Shown in pieces: positions 1 through 5,231 of a DNA stretch of 5,295 nucleotides. The position numbers were made by a program, and so were the translations under genes. Under the pieces are notes generated by a model. That model saw only the letters and a program-made list of their open reading frames with translations. It was not told the origin of the DNA and did no database searches. Source of the DNA: Nitrososphaerota archaeon (lineage in GTDB: Archaea > Thermoproteota > Nitrososphaeria > Nitrososphaerales > Gagatemarchaeaceae); contig VBPQ01000098.1 in the NCBI GenBank assembly GCA_005877185.1, positions 1-5,295 of the forward strand, in the 5' to 3' direction. Each line of letters starts with the position of its first letter. Within the stretch, counting starts at the first letter, position 1.

Positions 1-219
1 GGAGTATGCTACCTCGCAGGCCGACAGGATGTAGTGGGTGTGAAGACCGTACTCCTTCAGGTGGGGATAGGCCATCTCGATGAGAGTGAACCTGCTCCTC
101 GGCTTCTCTTTGAGGGCGATTCTAATCGCATCGTTGCACATAAGGCGGAAGTCCTCGAAGAGGGAGTCTAGTTCGTCCGAAGCCACGTATATGAACTGGA
201 TTGCCTTGACAGTTCGCAC
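1..219 (-). CDS. tnpB: IS200/IS605-family TnpB (OrfB), N-terminal part, cut by window edge
   Basis: The frame stays open from GTG at 219 down to base 1, giving 73 residues with the C-terminus outside the window. TnpB proteins of IS200/IS605 and IS1341-type elements are RNA-guided RuvC nucleases linked to element maintenance. The visible part matches the N-terminal region of archaeal TnpB as I know it: a beta strand (VKAIQFIYVAS), a helix with FEDFRLMCNDAIRIAL, a basic patch RSRFTLIE, then YGLHTHYILSACEVAYS, the archaeal YGLHS-YxLSAxEVA pattern. The RuvC acidic residues and the zinc finger would lie left of base 1, so activity cannot be judged. GTG at 219 is the only usable start because an in-frame stop lies at 226-228. 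A TATA-like box about 24 bases upstream suggests a leaderless message. No tnpA is seen on the promoter side. The family call is recognition from sequence pattern, not a search. Confidence 0.82.
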   Translation of the reverse strand, partial: MRTVKAIQFIYVASDELDSLFEDFRLMCNDAIRIALKEKPRSRFTLIEMAYPHLKEYGLHTHYILSACEVAYS

Positions 220-238
220 ATCATTTCATGTCAGAGAT

Positions 239-247
239 CTATTTAAT
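239..247 (-). promoter_or_regulatory. TATA-like box of tnpB
   Basis: The minus strand reads ATTAAATAG, centred about 24 bases before the GTG start at 219. This is close to the usual archaeal spacing between TATA box and transcription start, so the tnpB message would begin at or very near its start codon. No convincing Shine-Dalgarno sequence precedes the GTG, which fits leaderless translation. Confidence 0.5.
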
Positions 248-297
248 CACCACGGGCCGAAGAGCCGAAGAGTTAACAGAAACAGTCTCTCAGCATA

Positions 298-304
298 CTT
301 AATA
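298..304 (+). promoter_or_regulatory. Possible TATA box of the STT3 gene
   Basis: CTTAATA lies in an AT-rich patch of the 130-base gap between tnpB and the STT3 gene. A transcription start about 25 bases downstream (near 327) would leave a short leader before the candidate start at 350. The match is modest. The same gap has a tandem 8-base repeat (GCCGAAGA twice, 256-271) and an AAGC/GAGC-rich run (about 325-345), neither with an evident function. Confidence 0.3.
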
Positions 305-349
305 CACCCTGATGAATCGGCGTCGCAAGCAAGCAAGCGAGCGAGAAAA

Positions 350-2647
350 TTGGTTTCTCCCCTCAACCTAGTGAGGAAGCTGGTGAAGCGCCCCACCGTA
401 CCCAGACGGGGGATTATGATCGCGCTCGTCCTAGTCTGCGTCTTTTCGGTCGCAATCATCATGAGAGCCTTCCCCGCCAAGTACGGTTTCTTCCTCAACG
501 AGTTCGACCCGTACTACGACTACAAGGCGGCCAACTTCATCGTCACCTCGTTCGACAACAGCTGGAAGTCCGGAGGGGGCGGCTTCCCGGGTCTCCTGAA
601 CTACTTCTCCTGGACAGACACGACGACGTGGTTCCCCGAAGGGAGGCAGGTCGCCCAGACCTCTCAGGATGGGCTGCACTTCGCGGGTGCGCTGCTCTAC
701 ATCTTGTTCAGGAACGTCTTCGGGCTTCAGATGACGCTCTACGACTTCCTGGTCTTGCTCCCAGTCTTCTTGGGAGCCTTCACCGCGATCATCTTCTTCT
801 TCCTGGTCAGACGAATCGCAGGCGAGGCGGCGGGGCTCTTTGCCTCTATCATCATCGCGGTCTCACCCCCCCTGATCGAGAGAGGGAACCTCGGGTGGTT
901 CAAATCCGAGCCGCTGGCAATCCTCCTCTTCGCCTCGGCGAGTTACATCTTTCTCACGCTGTTCGACAAAGAAATGAGACCCGGAAGCCGGACGCTCAGG
1001 GCCATCCTCGCCGGCTTCTTGGTGGGATACGCGAACACGAGCTGGGGAGGCGCCCTCTACTTCAGCGTGGCCTTCGGGCTAGTCTTCTTGATTCTTCCCT
1101 TCCTGGGGGTGGACCTCTCTTACCTCGCACCGACGATCCTGATCTTCACGGTCTCCGCCCTCTTCGGGAGCGCTATCTTCCCGAGACCCGGTGTGGGGAT
1201 TGTCACCAACCCCGCGGGGCTCGCCTTGATCGGTGGGACGCTCTTCGTCCTTGTAGCTCAGTGGTCGAAGTCGTGGGTGAAGCCGAGCGAGTACTTACAG
1301 ACGCTCGTCAAGATCCTCTTCGGCTTCGTCCTGGCCGGCCTGACCGTCCTCAGCTTCGGCTTCGTCGGCGGCCTCAGCGCGAGGTACCTCGCGGCGGTAT
1401 TCCCCTGGTACAGAACTGGCAACCCGCTCGTGGAGTCGGTGGCGGAACACTTCGTCCCGGCCGGGAGCGACTACTTCTCTTCTTACCTCATAATTCTCTT
1501 CTTCGGCGTCTTTGGGGCGATCGTCGCCCTCAGAAGGAAGGACAGCATTCCCATGATCTACGCCCTCGTGATCGGTCTGACAGGCCTCTACGTCTCGGCG
1601 GCCTTCTCACGCCTCTTGGTATACTCCTCCATCGCCCTCGCCCTCCTCGCCGGGATCGGGTTCGCTGAACTGGCCTTCGCCGTCGTCAAACCAGGCGCCG
1701 TTCCTCTCGTGAAGAAGAAACCCGTCTCCGCCACGAAGAGCGAGATGCGCGTGGTATACTCGATAGCACTCGTAGCGCTGATAGCCTTCCCCGCCAGTAT
1801 CTACTGGATACCCAACCCCGCCCAGTGCACTTCGGCGAACGCCTACGTCTGCGACCAGAGCCCCGCCGACTCCGGCGTGAGCCTCTCGAACGGGGGGACG
1901 GTCTTCTCGAGGTCCCAGTTAGGCGACTGGGTCCAGGCGCTCCAGTGGATGAGGGACAACACGCCCAAGAACGCAGTCATCATCTCCTGGTGGGACTACG
2001 GATACTGGGACAACGTGATGGGAAACAGGACGACGGTCGCGGACAACGCCACCCTGAACGGGACTCGCATAGCCCAGATAGGGCGCATGTTCATGTCGAA
2101 CGCGACCGTCGCGGCGACCACAGCCAAGGGTCTGGCACACGGACGCCCCGCGTACGTCCTCCTCTTTCTGGTGGGGAGTCTGATCAGCGTCAGCGGGCAG
2201 GCGTTCTACGTACTTCAGGTCCCCGCCGGCGCTGGTCTCACCGCTGGCGGGGGAGACGAGAGTAAGAAGCAGTGGTTCATCAGGATAGGGAACCTTACCG
2301 AGTCGAAGTACCTCTTCCCGCAACCCGACGACTTCAACCTCACCCCCTTCACTCTCCAGGACACCATATTCGGGCAGATGCTGCCCTTCCAGTTCGAAGG
2401 CTACATCAACAGCGCCGGCACGCTGACACAGACGTACCAGCTCGACAACCGGTCAGGAGCACCCCCGATCCAGGCTTTTCACTACCCCTACAACTTCCAC
2501 TTCTCCGAGAACGGCCCGGGTCCCTTCAGAATCGCGTACTACTCGCCGAGCCTGACAGCCCCCACGACAGGAACGTGTCAGTCAACGGGCAGCGGCCTCG
2601 GCTATTGTGGTAGCTTCTACACCGTATTGATCTACCAGGTCGTTTAG
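350..2647 (+). CDS. aglB: Archaeal oligosaccharyltransferase STT3/AglB
   Basis: This is the membrane enzyme that moves a lipid-linked oligosaccharide onto Asn in N-x-S/T sequons on the outer face of the membrane. Counting from TTG at 350 (765 aa), visible motifs are FDPYYDY near 52-58 (first acidic motif, metal site), GWFKSEP near 182-188, SVAE near 363-366 (the SVSE/TIXE motif of external loop 5), Arg421 in SRLLVYSS (candidate sequon-contacting arginine) and WWDYG at 547-551, the family signature. Many hydrophobic segments precede a soluble C-terminal domain of roughly 200 residues. The start is uncertain. The frame is open back to 80, but that would overlap tnpB and its promoter. Alternatives are GTG 371, GTG 383 (preceded by GAGG) and ATG 416; the last loses the basic stretch before membrane segment 1. 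G/C-ending codons become regular only after about 360. The stop overlaps the nop10 stop. Confidence 0.92.
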   Translation: MVSPLNLVRKLVKRPTVPRRGIMIALVLVCVFSVAIIMRAFPAKYGFFLNEFDPYYDYKAANFIVTSFDNSWKSGGGGFPGLLNYFSWTDTTTWFPEGRQVAQTSQDGLHFAGALLYILFRNVFGLQMTLYDFLVLLPVFLGAFTAIIFFFLVRRIAGEAAGLFASIIIAVSPPLIERGNLGWFKSEPLAILLFASASYIFLTLFDKEMRPGSRTLRAILAGFLVGYANTSWGGALYFSVAFGLVFLILPFLGVDLSYLAPTILIFTVSALFGSAIFPRPGVGIVTNPAGLALIGGTLFVLVAQWSKSWVKPSEYLQTLVKILFGFVLAGLTVLSFGFVGGLSARYLAAVFPWYRTGNPLVESVAEHFVPAGSDYFSSYLIILFFGVFGAIVALRRKDSIPMIYALVIGLTGLYVSAAFSRLLVYSSIALALLAGIGFAELAFAVVKPGAVPLVKKKPVSATKSEMRVVYSIALVALIAFPASIYWIPNPAQCTSANAYVCDQSPADSGVSLSNGGTVFSRSQLGDWVQALQWMRDNTPKNAVIISWWDYGYWDNVMGNRTTVADNATLNGTRIAQIGRMFMSNATVAATTAKGLAHGRPAYVLLFLVGSLISVSGQAFYVLQVPAGAGLTAGGGDESKKQWFIRIGNLTESKYLFPQPDDFNLTPFTLQDTIFGQMLPFQFEGYINSAGTLTQTYQLDNRSGAPPIQAFHYPYNFHFSENGPGPFRIAYYSPSLTAPTTGTCQSTGSGLGYCGSFYTVLIYQVV

Positions 2648-2808
2648 GTTCGTTCCTGGTAGGCGCCAGGATTCTTATGCCTCGCGTACTTGTCGTCCGG
2701 CGAATACCTTGCGGGATGAACCGTCACGGTATCCCCCTTGCAGTTGGGACACTTTGAAGCGAGGGTGTAACGGCCACAGCTGAGGCACTTCAAGAGGAGG
2801 CTCTTCAA
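2644..2808 (-). CDS. nop10: H/ACA ribonucleoprotein protein Nop10
   Basis: Nop10 is a small core protein of the H/ACA guide RNP. It binds the Cbf5 catalytic subunit, which makes pseudouridine in rRNA. The 54-residue product has the family layout: KSLLLKCLSCGRYTL, an N-terminal zinc ribbon with C8-x2-C11 and C20-x2-C23, then HPARYSPDDKYARHK, the linker and helix that contact Cbf5. I chose TTG at 2808 because it gives the expected MK-LLLKC beginning and has GGGGGTG 9 bases upstream. GTG at 2820 would add only four residues, inside the aIF2-alpha gene. The gene starts 1 base after the aIF2-alpha stop, a typical archaeal arrangement that suggests coupled translation. Its TAA overlaps the STT3 TAG from the opposite strand, leaving no room for a separate terminator. 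Confidence 0.93.
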   Translation of the reverse strand: MKSLLLKCLSCGRYTLASKCPNCKGDTVTVHPARYSPDDKYARHKNPGAYQERT

Positions 2809-2809
2809 T

Positions 2810-3622
2810 TCAAGAGGCACCCCCGTACTTCCTGGAGATTTCACGCTTGAAGTTGAAGGCCCCATGCTTCCCGAGGCCGTCCTTGACCTTATCGAGGACC
2901 GAGGCCATTATCTTCTCGGCTTGCTTGTAATCGTCGGCCGTTATCCTGATTCTGTATCTCGGTGCGCCGGCGTAGGTTATCTTGATTTCGGCGGAGCCGG
3001 GTGAAGACGACGCGGCCGCGAGCAGCGTCTTCTTGATCTGCTGAACCCCGTCGGGCGCCTTGGAGGAGACCTCGACTATCGCCCCGATCTCGTACTTCGG
3101 CGGCACGATCTTCTCGGTCGCGGTCTCTACCACGACAGTCAAGAACTCCTGCGGCAGCTCGAGTCCGGCAAACGCCTTCTCCCCCTTCTTCGCGGCCATC
3201 TCGAGCGCCGCGTAGAGCGACCCGAACTGCTCAACCATCTTTGTGACGCATTCGTTCAGCTGCTTCTCCTCCAGACTAACCTTCTTCCTGACGGCATTCA
3301 TTATCGTCTGGGCTCTCTCGGCTCTCTTCCACTCAATGACCTTCGCCCTCCTCTCCTCGTTCGTAACCTGTCTCAGGGAGAGGTCTATCTCCTTCCTCGT
3401 CCTGTCGGCTCGTATGACCTTGAGGACGAGCCTCTGCTGCGGCCTGGCGACCCTCTCGATGTTCCTCACCCAACCAGTCGATATCTCCGAGACGTGCAGG
3501 AAGCCATTCATCCCGCCGTACTGGTCGAGATTGACGTAGATGCCGTGCGAAGTGATCTCTCTCACCGTACAGACGACTATTTCGCCCGGTTCGGGCATGC
3601 TACCCTGCTCTGAAGTCATCAT
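2810..3622 (-). CDS. eif2a: Translation initiation factor aIF2 subunit alpha
   Basis: The alpha subunit of the aIF2 heterotrimer, which brings initiator Met-tRNA to the small ribosomal subunit. The 270-residue length fits archaeal members. Residues about 12-84 form an S1 RNA-binding domain (GEIVVCTVREITSHGIYVNL, GGMNGFLHVSEIS, then RTRKEIDLSLRQV). A helical domain follows, about 88-175 (NEERRAKVIEWKRAERA onward), and then the alpha-beta C-terminal domain, about 178-260, that contacts the gamma subunit (EIKITYAGAPRYRIRITADDYKQAEKIM). Starts: two adjacent ATGs (3622, 3619), with ATG 3598 (MPEPGEIVV) as an alternative closer to the family beginning. The 49-base gap to rps27e holds a weak TATA-like CTCTATTAG (3647-3655) about 29 bases before ATG 3622, so an internal promoter is possible. 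The helical region is charged and lacks any insertion or break. Confidence 0.96.
   Translation of the reverse strand: MMTSEQGSMPEPGEIVVCTVREITSHGIYVNLDQYGGMNGFLHVSEISTGWVRNIERVARPQQRLVLKVIRADRTRKEIDLSLRQVTNEERRAKVIEWKRAERAQTIMNAVRKKVSLEEKQLNECVTKMVEQFGSLYAALEMAAKKGEKAFAGLELPQEFLTVVVETATEKIVPPKYEIGAIVEVSSKAPDGVQQIKKTLLAAASSSPGSAEIKITYAGAPRYRIRITADDYKQAEKIMASVLDKVKDGLGKHGAFNFKREISRKYGGAS
2818..2824 (-). promoter_or_regulatory. Shine-Dalgarno of nop10, inside eif2a
   Basis: The minus strand reads GGGGGTG, one mismatch from the archaeal GGAGGTG, and lies 9 bases ahead of TTG 2808. It sits within the last codons of the aIF2-alpha gene and decides the nop10 start in favour of TTG. Confidence 0.55.
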
Positions 3623-3671
3623 CCAGAATCCAGGCGATTCGGTTCGCTAATAGAGGTTTCTGCGGCTGCGT

Positions 3672-3869
3672 TCAGTCGAGCCTCTTCACGACGGTGCCCA
3701 AGATTCTCGCCTTCCCACCCATGCTCTCCACGAGCTTCCTCCCGCACGCTCTGCAGCCCACGTCTTTCGTGGAGCATGAGAAGACGACTCGCTCCTCCCC
3801 GCAATCGGGGCACTTTACCTGGAGGAAGCTGCTTCTCGGTCTCGGTATGGGCTCTCTGCTCCTCTTCAC
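3672..3869 (-). CDS. rps27e: Small-subunit ribosomal protein S27e (eS27)
   Basis: A 65-residue zinc-ribbon protein of the 30S subunit. It begins MKRSREPIPRPRSSFLQVKC, matching the family's IP-PRS-FL-VKC start. A four-cysteine ribbon follows (C20-x2-C23 in CPDCGEERVVFS, C39-x2-C42 in CRACGRKL), then GGKARILGTVVKRLD, the usual tail. GTG at 3869 is chosen because it gives family length, follows GGAGAT by 6 bases, and overlaps the L44e stop as GTGA. The frame is open back to an ATG at 3926, but that would add 19 unrelated residues inside rpl44e. The GTGA overlap suggests coupled translation with L44e. Confidence 0.95.
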   Translation of the reverse strand: MKRSREPIPRPRSSFLQVKCPDCGEERVVFSCSTKDVGCRACGRKLVESMGGKARILGTVVKRLD

Positions 3870-4144
3870 TCGACTATCTCCGCCTTTCTGAGCCTCGTCC
3901 CCTTTCTCATGACTTCCTTGTTGCACTCCTTACACTTCAGACGCAAGGTGGCCTTTTTGGTCGTTTTTGCTGTCCTTATGAGCTCGGGGAACTTCTGGCC
4001 GCCGTAACCCCTCTTTCTTTTGGCCTGTCGCCTCGCCCCCCAGGAGGAGGCTCGCTCCTTCCCTCTCTTGTAGAGGGAGACGGAGTGCAGGGTGTGGCGC
4101 TTGCATGATGGACAGAATGTTCGCATCTCCTTTGGAAATTTCAT
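3866..4144 (-). CDS. rpl44e: Large-subunit ribosomal protein L44e (eL42), intact copy
   Basis: A 92-residue zinc-ribbon protein of the 50S subunit near the E site. It shows MKFPKEMRTFCPSCKRHTLHSV (C11-x2-C14), the basic centre with SLYKRGKERASSWGARRQAKRKRGYGGQ, then KTTKKATLRLKCKEC (C71-x2-C74) and the end RLRKAEIVE. All key features are present, so it looks functional. ATG 4144 is the only start: in-frame codons upstream offer no start before a TAA. The first 12-14 codons (AAA, CGA, ACA, CCA, TCA) are less G/C-ending than codons 15-28, where 13 of 14 end in G or C. The same 12-residue beginning recurs at 5243-5278 with only synonymous differences. The gene may therefore be a chimera: a 5' end brought in by the upstream element joined to the host body. 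It now appears to use its own promoter at about 4179-4186. Confidence 0.96.
   Translation of the reverse strand: MKFPKEMRTFCPSCKRHTLHSVSLYKRGKERASSWGARRQAKRKRGYGGQKFPELIRTAKTTKKATLRLKCKECNKEVMRKGTRLRKAEIVE
3876..3881 (-). promoter_or_regulatory. Shine-Dalgarno of rps27e, inside rpl44e
   Basis: The minus strand reads GGAGAT (within GGCGGAGAT), 6 bases before GTG 3869. It lies in the last codons of L44e and supports the short S27e start. Confidence 0.55.
4109..4144 (-). repeat. rpl44e 5'-end repeat, copy A (in the intact gene)
   Basis: The first 12 codons of intact rpl44e, encoding MKFPKEMRTFCP. They match the minus strand at 5243-5278 at 29 of 36 bases. Similarity starts exactly at the ATG; the bases before the two ATGs are unrelated. 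Confidence 0.85.
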
Positions 4145-4178
4145 CTTTCCATCGACGATTTCGCCGTCACGTTCACCT

Positions 4179-4186
4179 CTTTAAAG
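4179..4186 (-). promoter_or_regulatory. TATA box of rpl44e and its downstream genes
   Basis: The minus strand reads CTTTAAAG, centred 38-39 bases before ATG 4144, so a transcript would begin near 4157 with a leader of roughly 12 bases. It lies in the 92-base gap between the zinc-ribbon gene and rpl44e. The same gap contains GAGGTGA (4173-4179), too far from the ATG to act as its Shine-Dalgarno, and a 9-codon frame from GTG 4170 whose TGA overlaps the rpl44e ATG. If the upstream segment is an insertion, this promoter came with it and now drives the ribosomal cluster. Confidence 0.5.
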
Positions 4187-4236
4187 GCATGGCTGGTTAT
4201 GTCATTTGCGTCGAGTAACCTTTCCAAGAGATCACA

Positions 4237-4458
4237 TCACGCTTTTGATGCGCCATTCTCTCCCACAGTTACTCTACTGCGATTGGTCTTCGTAATCCTC
4301 TCAGGAGTCGTTGAGTTAGATCTCCTCAGTCTATTCCAATAAGGGGATTTACACTTGGGACATATTGTTGGTTCCTCATTTGCATTTCGCGGGACCCATT
4401 TGTGGCCACACCTTAGGCACTGGTAGCCCTCAACTTCGAACTTAACCCTGTAGCTCAT
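4237..4458 (-). CDS. Small four-cysteine zinc-ribbon protein, function unknown
   Basis: A 73-residue hydrophilic protein. After a short beta-like start (MSYRVKFEVEG) it has a compact zinc ribbon, C14-x2-C17 (YQCLRCGHKWVPR) and C33-x2-C36 (CPKCKSPYWNRLR), then a tail of about 28 residues rich in Ser, Thr, Arg and Lys with no visible fold. The pattern CxxCGHxWxPR...CPxCKSPYWN recurs in small archaeal and bacterial proteins of unknown role that often look like nucleic-acid binders; I cannot assign a specific function. ATG 4458 lies about 27 bases after a good TATA box, so the message is probably leaderless. Base composition is lower in GC than the host genes (40-55% in three 60-base rows I counted). 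It diverges from the HNH gene and may belong to the same mobile segment. Whether it regulates or assists the HNH enzyme is guesswork. Confidence 0.78.
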   Translation of the reverse strand: MSYRVKFEVEGYQCLRCGHKWVPRNANEEPTICPKCKSPYWNRLRRSNSTTPERITKTNRSRVTVGENGASKA

Positions 4459-4480
4459 CGGCTTACTTTACTAGGCATAT

Positions 4481-4489
4481 CTTATAAAG
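4481..4489 (-). promoter_or_regulatory. TATA box of the zinc-ribbon gene (leaderless type)
   Basis: The minus strand reads CTTTATAAG, a strong archaeal TATA match, centred 27 bases before ATG 4458. This spacing puts the transcription start at the start codon. The box is nearly self-complementary, so it could also be read toward the HNH gene. Confidence 0.65.
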
Positions 4490-4505
4490 GTAATATTTAT
4501 TTACC
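4489..4505. repeat. Short inverted repeat in the divergent promoter region
   Basis: GGTAA (4489-4493) and TTACC (4501-4505) flank a 7-base AT spacer, directly beside the TATA box of the zinc-ribbon gene. GGTAA recurs at 4527-4531. A palindrome here would suit an operator read by a small DNA-binding protein, but 5-base arms in AT-rich DNA can occur by chance. Confidence 0.3.
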
Positions 4506-4513
4506 GCGCAACA

Positions 4514-4522
4514 CTATACTTA
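4514..4522 (+). promoter_or_regulatory. Possible TATA box of the HNH gene
   Basis: CTATACTTA is one candidate in the 137-base gap (4459-4595) between the divergent zinc-ribbon and HNH genes; ATATTTAT at 4493-4500 is another. Either would leave a leader of some 50-75 bases before ATG 4596. The leader contains GGAGGT (4524-4529), followed by a 16-codon frame from TTG 4535 that ends at 4585, of uncertain meaning. Confidence 0.28.
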
Positions 4523-4584
4523 TGGAGGTAAGCGTTGCACAGCAGAACATTGGTGGTTAAGACGTTGAAAGCCGTATTCAACTG

Positions 4585-4588
4585 AGGC
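4585..4588 (+). promoter_or_regulatory. Shine-Dalgarno of the HNH gene
   Basis: GAGG lies 7 bases before ATG 4596, a normal spacing. It supports ATG 4596 as the start and suggests that this gene, unlike its divergent neighbour, has a translated leader-bearing message. Confidence 0.45.
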
Positions 4589-4595
4589 TTGGATA

Positions 4596-5144
4596 ATGAC
4601 CAAGGGCGTTCCACCGAATCCTCGCGCCTGTCAGCGATGCGGACAATCATACCGACCAACAAGTGGGCCGCAAAAATACTGTAGTGATTGCTACCCAATC
4701 ATACGCTCTGCTTACAACAAAGAATGGAAAAGGAGACACCCGGATCAGAGAAGGCTGATTGATAAGCGGGCGATTGCCAACAAACCCGAGTATTATCGTG
4801 CGTTGAGGAAATACTGTTACTACATCTGGCGAGAGAGACTTAGGAAAACGGTGTTCGGTCATTACTCCAATAACACTTTCAAATGCGTGTGCTGCGGTGA
4901 GTCGGAACAGGACTTCTTGGTGATAGACCATATCGACAATGGGAGTGGCAACGAACATCGTCGAGCTGTCTTCGGCAGGATAAATGCGGGAGGCAAAACG
5001 ATGCACAGGTGGCTGGTCAAACAAGGCTTCCCTCAGGGGTTCCAGCTGCTTTGCGCAAACTGCAATAGTTCAAGGGGAAAGCATGGCGAATGTATCCACA
5101 AGAAGACGCTTACAGCACCTCAAAAACCAATCCGAAGTCCTTAG
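4596..5144 (+). CDS. HNH endonuclease with N-terminal zinc ribbon, homing type
   Basis: A 182-residue protein of a family common in phages, introns and free-standing homing elements. Residues 12-32 form a treble-clef-like zinc site (C12-x2-C15, C29-x2-C32 in KYCSDC) usual at the front of these enzymes. A basic helical linker follows (about 38-90). The HNH domain spans about 95-170: C97-x2-C100 and C153-x2-C156 as zinc ligands, the catalytic DHID with His112, EHRR at 120-123, the typical MHRWLVKQGFPQGFQLLCANCN, and KHGECIHK. The active-site residues expected for nicking or cutting DNA are present, so it looks intact. It lies alone on the plus strand, antisense to the ribosomal cluster, in DNA of lower GC (43-55% in the rows I counted). 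The rpl44e 5' end occurs on both sides, which suggests that rpl44e is its target. Its specificity cannot be read from the sequence. Confidence 0.9.
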   Translation: MTKGVPPNPRACQRCGQSYRPTSGPQKYCSDCYPIIRSAYNKEWKRRHPDQRRLIDKRAIANKPEYYRALRKYCYYIWRERLRKTVFGHYSNNTFKCVCCGESEQDFLVIDHIDNGSGNEHRRAVFGRINAGGKTMHRWLVKQGFPQGFQLLCANCNSSRGKHGECIHKKTLTAPQKPIRSP

Positions 5145-5183
5145 AACAATTTCAAACTACATGTCGGCGTTTTCCCCCAGTCG

Positions 5184-5207
5184 GCATCCACACGGACACC
5201 TCATTCC
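5184..5207. repeat. Imperfect direct repeat, inner copy
   Basis: This 24-base stretch matches 5232-5264 nearly throughout once four gaps are allowed: GC-TCC, CACGGACA, then CCTCATT and CC are shared. The outer copy overlaps rpl44e stump codons 5-12, so this may be a third, damaged trace of the rpl44e 5' end near the element border. Confidence 0.5.
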
Positions 5208-5231
5208 ACAACCGAATCCTTGTCTCCGGAT

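Noticed and set aside
80..349. N-terminal extension of the STT3 frame back to ATG 80
   Set aside because: It overlaps tnpB and its promoter on the opposite strand, its residues do not resemble STT3, and G/C-ending codon bias begins only after about 360.
628..1668. Long plus-strand frame inside the STT3 gene
   Set aside because: Arg/Pro-rich translation without motifs, typical of an alternative frame in GC-rich coding DNA. STT3 motifs occupy the other frame across the same bases.
4235..4250. CATCA/TGATG hairpin over the zinc-ribbon stop as a terminator
   Set aside because: The stem has only 5 pairs and no T-run follows in the direction of transcription.
4535..4585. 16-codon frame from TTG with GGAGGT upstream, in the HNH leader
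   Set aside because: Too short to support as a gene. Mentioned only as a possible leader frame.
4459..4595. Possible structured RNA from interleaved pairs GGTAA/TTACC and GCAAC/GTTGC
   Set aside because: Stems are 5 bases each with no support from length, GC content or a known RNA family. A promoter/operator reading is enough.
4647..5024. 125-codon minus-strand frame opposite the HNH gene
   Set aside because: No recognisable motifs, and it is fully covered by the clearly conserved HNH protein on the plus strand.
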